A DNA stretch of 64,000 bases from Streptomyces gelaticus (GTDB lineage Bacteria > Actinomycetota > Actinomycetes > Streptomycetales > Streptomycetaceae): contig NZ_BMTF01000001.1 of NCBI RefSeq assembly GCF_014649535.1, forward strand, positions 372,407 to 436,406. Reading direction: 5' to 3'. The position numbers were made by a program, and so were the translations under genes. The notes beneath the pieces were generated by a model. That model was not told the origin of the DNA, did no database searches, and saw only the letters and a program-made list of their open reading frames with translations. This document shows, piece after piece, positions 34,320-43,910 of this stretch; position 1 is the first letter of the stretch; the number at the start of each line of letters is the position of its first letter.

Positions 34320-35087
34320 CTATCCGCCCGCGGCGTGCGGGAACAGATCGAGGAACGGTGCCGCGGTGGCCGAGATCCCTCGCCCGAAGGGGGAGTCGAA
34401 GTCCCAGATCAGGAAGAGCAGAAAGGCGATCAGGACACTGAAGAGGCCGGCCAGCAGCAGTTCGCGGAAGGTTCTGCGGATCTGCAGCGCGAACAACAGC
34501 CCGACGGTCACCAGGGCTCCGACGACGAGGCCGAACCAGACCACGCCCGGCATGGTCGCACCGGCGCTCTGGCCGCGTGCGCTGCGTGCGTCGTCGGCCG
34601 CGGCCACCTCGTCGACCAGTGGCTGATATGCCTGCCCCTCGTGGTCGTTCGCCGGCCGGTAATGGGTGACGTCGGTGCGCACCCGGTCCAGGAGACGGGT
34701 CCCCTCGGCGGTCAGGGTGCCGTGCTCACTCATCGCCCGCCACTCGTCGTGGACGACGTGGTGGACATAGGCGTCGACATCGGCGCGGATGCGGGAGCGC
34801 ACCTCGGCCGGGTAGACGGCGGAGCGGACCTGCACCTCGTGCAGGGCCTGGGCCTCCTGGCGTACGTACTCCTGGGCGGCGCCGCGGCCCTCCCAGACGC
34901 CCGCGATGGCGAGGCCCAGCACGATCGCGTAGACCACGCCGATCATCATCGTCATGTACTCGATGACGTCGGGGGTCTCGGACGGGTCGTCGTCCTCCCC
35001 GACCCGGCGGTTGTTGAGCACGGCGACGGTCAGGACGACGGTGCTCGCCGCGACCATGGCGAGGGCGAGAACAAGCCATTCCGACAT
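34320..35087 (-). CDS. DUF4239 family membrane protein (bestrophin-like)
   Basis: A 255-aa membrane protein with four hydrophobic segments: about 5-22 and 45-65 near the N-terminus, and a C-terminal pair at about 185-235 (VVWFGLVVGALVTVGLLFALQ and the following helix). They surround a long charged helical domain (EGRGAAQEYVRQEAQALHEVQ onward). This is the pattern of the DUF4239 family, distantly related to bestrophin-like channels. The function is unknown. It is 16 bp downstream of the proline-rich secreted protein gene, so the two are likely one transcript. Confidence 0.78.
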   Translation of the reverse strand: MSEWLVLALAMVAASTVVLTVAVLNNRRVGEDDDPSETPDVIEYMTMMIGVVYAIVLGLAIAGVWEGRGAAQEYVRQEAQALHEVQVRSAVYPAEVRSRIRADVDAYVHHVVHDEWRAMSEHGTLTAEGTRLLDRVRTDVTHYRPANDHEGQAYQPLVDEVAAADDARSARGQSAGATMPGVVWFGLVVGALVTVGLLFALQIRRTFRELLLAGLFSVLIAFLLFLIWDFDSPFGRGISATAAPFLDLFPHAAGG

Positions 35088-35103
35088 GGTGATCCTCCGG
35101 AGG

Positions 35104-35640
35104 TCAGCGGGAGCGTGGGCGCAGCACGGCGACGGCGAACACGGCGGGCGCCGTGATCACCAGGGTGAGGGTGACCAGGGAGGTGCCGTGCCGTACCGCT
35201 TTGCGTGCCGGCTTGCGGTAGGTGGGCAGGGCCACGGGACGGGGGGAGGGCGGTGCCGGGCGTGCGGAGTGCGAGGGGGAGGGTGCCGGAGTGGGCGTAG
35301 GCGTGGGTGTCGGAGTGGGCGTGTGCGTCGGCGCAGGCGGTGAGGATAAGGTCGCCGGCTCCGGTCGCGGTGGTGGGGGAGGGGGCGACGGAGGCGGGGG
35401 TGGAGGTGGAGGTGGCGGGGACGGCGGTCGTGGTGTGGGTGGTGGCGTCGGCTCGGGCACCGGGCCCGCGTAGCAGTGGCCGTCGCCCGACGTGGCGACC
35501 GATGAACTGCCGCCGTTCTCACCGATGGAGGCGTATGCGCAGCTGTCCGCAGCCGCGGGCGCCGGGGTGCTCAGCAGCCAGAGCAGGGCGACGGCCGCCG
35601 TGAGCCGTCCTATGAGTGATCCGTACACGACCGGGAGCAT
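35104..35640 (-). CDS. Proline-rich secreted/anchored hypothetical protein
   Basis: A 178-aa exported protein: signal peptide (LTAAVALLWLLSTPAPAAA), a short domain with two Cys residues (DSCAYASIGE, GDGHCYAG), then about 75 residues of low-complexity sequence made of poly-Pro runs and PT repeats. It ends with a membrane helix (SLVTLTLVITAPAVFAVAVL) and RPRSR. It looks like a wall-spanning stalk with a small tip. The gene precedes the DUF4239 gene by 16 bp. The start ATG 35640 gives a normal signal peptide; the open frame continues upstream with poor composition. No specific function is known. Confidence 0.65.
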   Translation of the reverse strand: MLPVVYGSLIGRLTAAVALLWLLSTPAPAAADSCAYASIGENGGSSSVATSGDGHCYAGPVPEPTPPPTPRPPSPPPPPPPPPPSPPPPPPRPEPATLSSPPAPTHTPTPTPTPTPTPAPSPSHSARPAPPSPRPVALPTYRKPARKAVRHGTSLVTLTLVITAPAVFAVAVLRPRSR

Positions 35641-36339
35641 GTTCCGGCCGCTCGCGGGACACGCGGTGCGGGCGTGGGATTCGCCTGATGGTGGGGACCT
35701 GGGACGGCGGGTGTTTGCCGCCGGAGAAGAACGTGCGGCCCTGTTGAACCAGGTGGGCGCGCGGCCCGTGTGCAAGGTGGCGGTTGAAGCGGGTGCCATC
35801 GGCAACCGGGCTGTCCGGTAAGGAGGTTGACGCGCTCTCCAGGCGGAACCGCGCGCTTGCGATGCGGTGGGCGGCGTTTCGGGGAGGTCGTCGTGCGGCT
35901 GATGAAGCGGGCCGGTGCGGACGTCTTCGCCTTGAAGCGAAGGGCTAATGCCTCATTGGTAAAGAATGCTGTCAATTACTTCAGTGCCAAGGGATTTGCC
36001 GGTTGCAATCGGTCCGGCGGAGTCAAGTGGCAGGGCAGCAGCCGCCATCCGGTCCAGACCTTTATTCCGCGATGTGAAACCGGTTGTGCCGCCGGATACT
36101 TCAACGGCCGAGGTGCGGGCGTTACGGAGGCTCTGGCGTCGCGCGGCACCTCCCCGGAGCGGAGAGGCGCCGAATGTCACCCGTAGCGACGGGTTGGTTG
36201 CACATGCCACTGGTGTGTGACCAATAACGGACGGCTAATTTCCGTTTCCGCTCGCTCTCTTGGCGGACGATCAGTAGCCTCTGGACCACACTGACCATGA
36301 GCATGGCCGGATCGCCGTGTCGACTTGTTGGAGACATTG
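35641..36339. other. Long intergenic region (about 700 bp), no supported gene
   Basis: This is the widest gap in the window and is less GC-rich than its surroundings, especially 35930-36320. Open frames of 80-120 codons exist on both strands, but none combines Streptomyces codon bias, a ribosome site and a recognisable product. It must hold the promoters of the divergent proline-rich gene (minus) and the methyltransferase-rmdA pair (plus). Confidence 0.5.
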
Positions 36340-37158
36340 ATGGAGCGTCCCGCCTGGGCACCGCGAGGCATAGACATTTCGGTGCCGAGCGTGTCCCGCA
36401 TGTACGACTTCTATCTGGGCGGATCGCACAATTTCGAGGTGGATCGGGAAGCGGCGCGCAAGGCCATGGAGTTCATGCCTGGACTCCCCAAGATCATGCA
36501 GGCGAATCGCGCGTTTATGCGCAGAGCCGTGCGTTACGCGGTGAGTGAGGGCATCACCCAGTTTCTGGACATCGGTTCCGGAATACCGACCTTCGGCAAT
36601 GTTCACGAAGTCGCCCAGGCCGCCGACCCCGAGGCCCGGGTGGCGTACGTCGACCACGACCCGGTCGCGGTCGCGCACAGCCGGGCGGTACTCGACGGAA
36701 ACGGCCGGGCGGTGATCGCCGCCGCGGATCTGCGCCGCCCGCTGGAGATCGTGAAGAGCCCGGAGGTCTCCGGACTGCTCGACCTGGACCGTCCGGTGGC
36801 CCTGCTGCTCGTTGCGGTGCTCCACTTCATCGAGGACTCCGACGACCCGCAGACCGCGGTCGCCGAATTGCGCGAAGCACTCGCCCCCGGCAGCCTCATC
36901 GTCCTCACCCACGCCTCGTACGAGGGCATTCCGCTCACTCGGGAGGAAGCAGGTGGCACGGTCGAGGTCTACAAGAGCATCCGCAACCCGCTGGTCATGC
37001 GGTCCCGCGAGGAGATCGCGAGCTTCTTCGAGGGGTACGAGATGATCGAGCCCGGACTCGTGTCGATGCCGCACTGGCGCCCGGACACCCCGGTGATGGC
37101 GGAGCAGGAGGACCCATTCGCGTTCTCGGGCTTCGCGGGAGTGGGACGCAAGGCGTGA
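36340..37158 (+). CDS. SAM-dependent methyltransferase, DUF574-type
   Basis: A 272-aa protein of the Streptomyces-enriched DUF574 methyltransferase family. It has the typical opening RGIDISVPSVSRMYDFYLGGSHNFEVDR divided by family-specific residues, the SAM motif QFLDIGSGIPTFGNVHEVA, and VAYVDHDPVAVAHSRAVL for the adenine loop. Substrates of this family are not defined. ATG 36340 has GGAG (36330-36333) 6 nt upstream, better than the TTG at 36325. Its stop overlaps the GTG of the GGDEF-EAL gene, so the two are translationally coupled, which suggests a link with c-di-GMP signalling. Confidence 0.85.
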   Translation: MERPAWAPRGIDISVPSVSRMYDFYLGGSHNFEVDREAARKAMEFMPGLPKIMQANRAFMRRAVRYAVSEGITQFLDIGSGIPTFGNVHEVAQAADPEARVAYVDHDPVAVAHSRAVLDGNGRAVIAAADLRRPLEIVKSPEVSGLLDLDRPVALLLVAVLHFIEDSDDPQTAVAELREALAPGSLIVLTHASYEGIPLTREEAGGTVEVYKSIRNPLVMRSREEIASFFEGYEMIEPGLVSMPHWRPDTPVMAEQEDPFAFSGFAGVGRKA

Positions 37159-39323
37159 GCATTCCCGCCCAGTCGTCCGGTACGCCGGACACGGAGCTCG
37201 ACGATCCCGAGGACCGGCTCCGGAGATTCGCCACGATCTGGAGCCGGGCCATCTTCCCCTCGACGGCCACCTCCTTGACGCGCGCGGAGTTCGAACAGCA
37301 CCTGCTGCCGTTGGCCCGCGGGCTCAGCGACATCCTGCACGCCCGGCCCTTCGACGCGGCGCCCGCGGCCGAGGTGGGCGCCGCCCTCGTCGCCGCCCAC
37401 TGCACGGACCCGGACGCGCTGAGCAGCACGCTCGGTGTCGTCGACTCGTACCTGGTCCTCTACTGCGGAAGCAACGGCGTGACACCGTTGCCGACGGAGG
37501 ACAGCAGGGCCCGCTGCGCCCGGATCCAGCACGCCCTCGCGAGCGGCTTCACCCGGGCCCTGCGCGAGCGCACCCTGTCCGAGCAGGAGGCCATAGCGCG
37601 CTCGGCGCTCACCGCCCGCTCCGACGCCGAACGCGCACTGCACGCGACCGAGGCGCGCTTCCGCGCCGTGTTCAAGGACGCGGCCATCGGCATCGCCGAC
37701 CTGGACGGCAATGTGCTGGAGGTCAACGACACCCTCACCCGGATGTTCGGCGGACTCGAGCACCATGTGCGCAGCCACAAGGTCAACGAGTGGGTCCACC
37801 CGGAGGATTCGCCGTACGTGTGGAAGTACTACGAGGAGCTGGTGCGTGGCGAGCGTGAGCACTATCGGGTCGAGAAGCCGTACTACCGCAATGACGGCAC
37901 CGTGCTGTGGACCAATCTGACGGTGTCACTGCTGCGTGACGCCGAGGGCAAGCCGCAGTATCAGCTGGCGCTGATGGAGGACACCACCGAGCGCCGGCTG
38001 CTCAATCTGCGGCTGCGGTACGAGGCAACGCACGACGCGCTCACCGGCCTGCCCAACCGGACGCTGTTCTTCGAACGGCTGGAGAAGGCGCTGGCCGCCG
38101 ACGACAGCAGCCGATTCGGTCTGTGCTACCTCGACCTGGACGGCTTCAAGGCGATCAACGACAGTCTCGGCCACGCGTCCGGGGACCGGCTGCTGGTCGA
38201 GGTGGCCGACCGGCTGCAGAGCTGCGCGACCGCGCCCGGCGAGATGGTCGCGCGGCTCGGCGGCGACGAGTTCGTGGCCCTGACCACCGGACCCGACACC
38301 GAGACGGAGGTCGCCGAACTCGCCTGCCGCATCCTCGGTGTGCTCGGCACCCCAGTACGTCTGGACGGCCGCGAGCTGACCGTACGCGGATCCATCGGGG
38401 TCGTCGAAGGGCCGGCCGGCGAACGCAATGCCGCCGAGGTGCTGCGCAGCGCCGACATCACGATGTACCGGGCCAAGTCGGCGGGCGGCAACCGCTTCGA
38501 GCTCGCCGACGACGAGGCGGACGCCCGCGCCATCACGCGGCACGGGCTGACCACCGCGCTGCCCGCCGCCCTGGAACGCGGCGAGTTCTTCATCGAGTAC
38601 CAGCCGCTCGTGCACCTCGACGACGGCACGGTGCACGGTGCGGAGGCGCTGGTGCGCTGGTGCCACCCGCAGCACGGGGTGCTCGGCCCGGACAGGTTCA
38701 TTCCGCTCGCCGAGCACACCGGGCTGATCGTGCCGCTGGGCCGCTGGGTGCTGGAGGAGTCCGTACGGCAGGCCAACTTCTGGCAGGAGCGGCACACCGA
38801 CGGCGGTCCGCTGCGGATCAACGTCAACCTCTCACCCACCCAGCTGCACCATCCCCGGCTGGTCGCCGAGACGGTCGACGTGCTGGAGCGCTCGGGGCTC
38901 GAACCCGGGGCGCTCTGCCTGGAGGTCACCGAGTCCGCGCTCATAGGCGCGGACGAGGACCTGCTCAAGCCGTTGCGGCAACTGGCCGAAATGGGCGTCG
39001 ACATTGCGCTCGACGACTTCGGCACCGGGTACTCGAACCTGGCGAATCTGCGTCGGCTGCCGGTGAGCGTCCTCAAGCTGGATCGTTCCTTCACGCTGGG
39101 CATGCAGCAGCACCCGGCGGACCCGGTCGATCTGAAGATCGTCGAGGGGATCGTCTCGCTGGCGCACAGCCTGGACCTCGCGGTCACGGTGGAGGGCGTG
39201 GAGACCGGTGCCCAGGCGGAGCAACTGCGCAAGCTGGGCTGCGACACGGCTCAGGGCTGGTACTACGCCCGGCCGGGTGCGCCCGACCGGATCCACTCGC
39301 TGCTGCTGGCCGACGCGGTGTGA
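37155..39323 (+). CDS. rmdA: PAS-GGDEF-EAL c-di-GMP cyclase/phosphodiesterase (RmdA-like)
   Basis: A 722-aa cytoplasmic signalling enzyme. It has an N-terminal helical sensory region (1-160) and a PAS/PAC domain (about 165-290: FKDAAIGIADLDGNVLEVNDTL...QLALMEDTTERR). A GGDEF domain follows (about 300-455) with the intact motif RLGGDEF near residue 369. The EAL domain (about 465-715) has EALVRW near 497 and DDFGTGYSNL near 619. Both catalytic signatures are intact, so cyclase and phosphodiesterase activities are both possible. No RxxD inhibitory site precedes GGDEF. The architecture and the neighbouring sdh genes match S. coelicolor RmdA, a c-di-GMP enzyme affecting development, as I recall it. 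The GTG start overlaps the methyltransferase stop by 4 nt. Confidence 0.88.
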   Translation: MSIPAQSSGTPDTELDDPEDRLRRFATIWSRAIFPSTATSLTRAEFEQHLLPLARGLSDILHARPFDAAPAAEVGAALVAAHCTDPDALSSTLGVVDSYLVLYCGSNGVTPLPTEDSRARCARIQHALASGFTRALRERTLSEQEAIARSALTARSDAERALHATEARFRAVFKDAAIGIADLDGNVLEVNDTLTRMFGGLEHHVRSHKVNEWVHPEDSPYVWKYYEELVRGEREHYRVEKPYYRNDGTVLWTNLTVSLLRDAEGKPQYQLALMEDTTERRLLNLRLRYEATHDALTGLPNRTLFFERLEKALAADDSSRFGLCYLDLDGFKAINDSLGHASGDRLLVEVADRLQSCATAPGEMVARLGGDEFVALTTGPDTETEVAELACRILGVLGTPVRLDGRELTVRGSIGVVEGPAGERNAAEVLRSADITMYRAKSAGGNRFELADDEADARAITRHGLTTALPAALERGEFFIEYQPLVHLDDGTVHGAEALVRWCHPQHGVLGPDRFIPLAEHTGLIVPLGRWVLEESVRQANFWQERHTDGGPLRINVNLSPTQLHHPRLVAETVDVLERSGLEPGALCLEVTESALIGADEDLLKPLRQLAEMGVDIALDDFGTGYSNLANLRRLPVSVLKLDRSFTLGMQQHPADPVDLKIVEGIVSLAHSLDLAVTVEGVETGAQAEQLRKLGCDTAQGWYYARPGAPDRIHSLLLADAV

Positions 39324-39325
39324 GG

Positions 39326-39361
39326 GAGGCGGGGTGCGGGGGCCTGCCCGCACCCCGCCTC
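39326..39361. terminator. Strong hairpin between convergent rmdA and LysR gene
   Basis: A 15-bp perfect stem (arms 39326-39340 and 39347-39361) with a GGCCTG loop begins 2 bp after the rmdA stop and lies 14 bp before the LysR gene's stop. It should terminate both. Confidence 0.85.
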
Positions 39362-39374
39362 GGGGCGGTCCGGC

Positions 39375-40265
39375 TCAGGCCCGGCCGGCGGTGAGCAGCA
39401 CCTTCTGCAGCTCGCGCGCGGCGCGCGGCGGAGCCACGTCGCTGCGGTGTGCGAGCGCGATCGTGCGCCGCAGGCCCGGCCGGGCCAGCGGCGTGGTCCG
39501 CAGGCCGTGACCGGACCGGTCGGCGACCATGCTGGGCACCACCGCGATCCCGAGACCCGCCCGGACGAAGCCGAGCACGGCGTCCATCTCCCCGCCCTCC
39601 ACCGTGAACGAGGGCTCGAACCCCTCCGCCCGGCAGGCGGCGACCGTCAGCTCCCGCAGGTCGTAGCCGTGCCGGAACATCACCAGGGGCTCGCCCTGGA
39701 GGTCGGCGATCCGTACGCTCCCGCCCCGGCCGGGCCGCGGTGCCTGCGCCGAGGACACCACGACCAGGTCCTCCTGGAGCAGCTCGACCGTCGTGAGCGC
39801 GGGGGAGGCGGCGGGCAGCGGCAGCACGACCAGGGCGAGATCGAGTGCGCCGCGCGCCAGCTCGCGCACCAGGTCGAGCGAGCCGCCCTCCTCCAGCAGC
39901 AGCTGGATCCCCGGATGCCGGTCGTGGAAGGCGCGCAGCACCTCCGGGAGCAGGCCGGTGCAGAGGCTGGGTGTCGCACCGAGCCTGACCCGGCCGCGGC
40001 GCAGCTGCGCCAGCTCCTGCACCTCGTGGCGCGCCGTGTCCGCGTCCGCGAGGATGCGACGGGCCAGCGGCAGCAGGGCCTCGCCCGCGTCGGTGAGCGT
40101 GATGTTGCCGCGCGCCCGGCTGAACAGCTCCGCCCCCAGCTCGCTCTCCAGCGCCCTGATCTGCTGGGAGAGCGAGGGCTGCGAGACATGCACCTCCTCG
40201 GCGGCGCGGGTGAAGTGACGGGTCTCGGCCACGGCCACGAAATACATCAGCTGCTGGAACTGCAT
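39375..40265 (-). CDS. LysR-family transcriptional regulator
   Basis: A 296-aa LysR regulator. The winged helix-turn-helix at 1-60 reads LMYFVAVAETRHFTRAAEEVHVSQPSLSQQIRALE. The effector domain (about 90-290) has GRVRLGATPSLCTGLLPEVL and the hinge AGLGIAVVP. It is transcribed divergently from sdhCAB, and the shared promoter region contains a T-N11-A dyad (ATAG-N7-CTAT). That is the usual position for a LysR protein controlling its neighbour, so regulation of this succinate dehydrogenase or autoregulation is likely. The effector is unknown. Confidence 0.88.
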   Translation of the reverse strand: MQFQQLMYFVAVAETRHFTRAAEEVHVSQPSLSQQIRALESELGAELFSRARGNITLTDAGEALLPLARRILADADTARHEVQELAQLRRGRVRLGATPSLCTGLLPEVLRAFHDRHPGIQLLLEEGGSLDLVRELARGALDLALVVLPLPAASPALTTVELLQEDLVVVSSAQAPRPGRGGSVRIADLQGEPLVMFRHGYDLRELTVAACRAEGFEPSFTVEGGEMDAVLGFVRAGLGIAVVPSMVADRSGHGLRTTPLARPGLRRTIALAHRSDVAPPRAARELQKVLLTAGRA

Positions 40266-40286
40266 GAACCCACTCTAGCTAGGACG

Positions 40287-40353
40287 ATAGTCAAAGCCTA
40301 TGAACATGAGCCATTCCATGTCTTGGACTGATGAGGTGGTCCGGCCCTAGCGT
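40287..40353. promoter_or_regulatory. LysR-type operator and sdhC promoter
   Basis: ATAG-TCAAAGC-CTAT (40287-40301) is a perfect LysR-type dyad between the divergent genes. For sdhC, TTGGAC (40323-40328) and TAGCGT (40348-40353) give a -35/-10 pair with a 19-bp spacer. The predicted transcript start falls at or next to ATG 40361, so the sdhC message would be leaderless. Confidence 0.55.
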
Positions 40354-40360
40354 CGTGTCC

Positions 40361-41068
40361 ATGGCATTGGCAACCCGGACGGACCGACGGCCGTCCATGA
40401 CGCGTACGCTCTGGGACTCGTCCGTCGGCAAGAAGACGGTCATGGCCGTGAGCGGCTTGATCATGCTGCTCTATCTGGTCGTCCATATGATCGGCAACCT
40501 GAAGATCTTCTTCGGGTCCGGCGAGTTCAACCACTACGCGCACTGGCTGCGGACCATGGGCGAGCCCTTCCTGCACTACGAGTGGGCCCTGTGGATCGTC
40601 CGCGTCGTGCTCGTCGCAGCCGTGGTGCTGCACGCCACCTCCGCGTACCAGCTGAGCCGCCGCGACATCCGGGCACGCCCCGCCACGTACGTGCACAAGA
40701 AGCCGCGCGCCAGTTATGCCACCCGCACCATGCGCTGGGGCGGGATCATCCTCGGCCTGTTCATCGTCTGGCACATCCTCGACCTGACGACGGGCACCGT
40801 GCACCCCGGCGGATTCCAGTCCGGACACCCGTACCAGAACGTCATCGACACCTTCTCCACCTGGTACGGCAACACCGTCTACATCGCCGCCGTGCTCGCC
40901 CTCGGACTCCACGTCCAGCACGGCTTCTGGAGCGCAGCCCAGACCCTCGGCGCCGGCAGCGCGACCCGCGACCGCGCCCTCAAAACCATCGCCAACCTCC
41001 TCGCACTGGTGCTGACGGTGGGCTTCATCTCCGTACCCGTCGCCGTCATGACCGGAGTCGTGAGCTGA
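40361..41068 (+). CDS. sdhC: Succinate dehydrogenase cytochrome b subunit
   Basis: A 235-aa membrane anchor with five hydrophobic helices, of the single-subunit b-type SdhC found with Bacillus/Wolinella-type succinate:quinone reductases. His residues for two hemes lie in [32 protein letters not shown] and [10 protein letters not shown]. It anchors the SdhAB pair to the membrane and passes electrons to menaquinone. The first gene of sdhCAB, it is followed by sdhA after 1 bp. ATG 40361 fits a leaderless transcript; an internal Met at residue 13 is possible. No separate SdhD is present, as expected for this type. Confidence 0.9.
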   Translation: MALATRTDRRPSMTRTLWDSSVGKKTVMAVSGLIMLLYLVVHMIGNLKIFFGSGEFNHYAHWLRTMGEPFLHYEWALWIVRVVLVAAVVLHATSAYQLSRRDIRARPATYVHKKPRASYATRTMRWGGIILGLFIVWHILDLTTGTVHPGGFQSGHPYQNVIDTFSTWYGNTVYIAAVLALGLHVQHGFWSAAQTLGAGSATRDRALKTIANLLALVLTVGFISVPVAVMTGVVS

Positions 41069-41069
41069 C

Positions 41070-43015
<1,946 letters not shown>

Positions 43016-43019
<4 letters not shown>

Positions 43020-43762
43020 AGCTCACCCTGCGCGTCTGGCGCCAGAAGAACGCCGACGCCCCCGGCGCCATGTCCACCTACGAAGTGGACGGCATCTCGC
43101 AGGACATGTCCTTCCTGGAGATGCTCGACACCCTCAACGAGGAACTCATCCTCGCCGGAGACGACCCCGTCGCCTTCGACCACGACTGCCGCGAAGGCAT
43201 CTGCGGCGCCTGCAGCCTCGTCATCAACGGCGATGCCCACGGCCCCGAGCGCACCACCACCTGCCAGCTCCACATGCGGTCCTTCGAGGACGGCGACACC
43301 ATCGACATCGAACCGTGGCGCGCCTCCGCCTTCCCGGTCGTCAAGGACCTGGTCGTGGACCGCTCGGCCTTCGACCGGATCATCCAGGCGGGTGGCTACA
43401 TCTCCGCCCCGACCGGCACCGCCCCCGAGGCGCACGCCACCCCGGTACCCAAGCCGGACGCGGACTTCGCCTTCGAGCACGCCGAGTGCATCGGCTGCGG
43501 CGCCTGCGTCGCGGCCTGCCCCAACGGCTCGGCGATGCTCTTCACCTCCGCGAAGATCAACCACCTCAACGTCCTGCCGCAGGGCGCCCCGGAGCGCGAG
43601 ACCCGGGTTCTCGACATGGTCGGCCAGATGGACAGCGAGGGCTTCGGCGGCTGCACCCTCACGGGCGAGTGTGCCACCGCCTGCCCGAAGGGCATCCCGC
43701 TGCCGTCGATCTCGGCCATGAACAAGGAGTGGCTGCGGGCGACGCGCAAGGTGCGCCGCTGA
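43016..43762 (+). CDS. sdhB: Succinate dehydrogenase/fumarate reductase iron-sulfur subunit
   Basis: A 248-aa iron-sulfur protein. A [2Fe-2S] domain has [19 protein letters not shown] and a further Cys in TTTCQLH. Clusters [4Fe-4S] and [3Fe-4S] are bound by [14 protein letters not shown] and [14 protein letters not shown]. It links the flavin of SdhA to the hemes of SdhC. The ATG overlaps the sdhA stop. A hairpin follows the stop codon. All cysteines expected for the three clusters are present. Confidence 0.95.
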
Positions 43763-43779
43763 GCGAAGCGCGAGTTCCC

Positions 43780-43808
43780 GGCCCCGGAGGCCGCCCAACC
43801 CCGGGGCC
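43780..43808. terminator. Hairpin between convergent sdhB and UvrA-like gene
   Basis: 8-bp perfect arms (GGCCCCGG and CCGGGGCC) with a 13-nt loop, 17 bp after the sdhB stop. Confidence 0.5.
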
Positions 43809-43910
43809 AGGAAGTCCGATCCGCTCCGGCGGGTCTCAGCTTGATCACCTTGTTGCGGCGGTCGATCCCGGCGCTGTTCTCCGGACAGGGAAGTCGAGGT
43901 GACTGAGCGG

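Noticed and set aside
35827..36220. Short frames in the 700-bp gap
   Set aside because: Codon use is not Streptomyces-like and both strands are open equally; no start signal.
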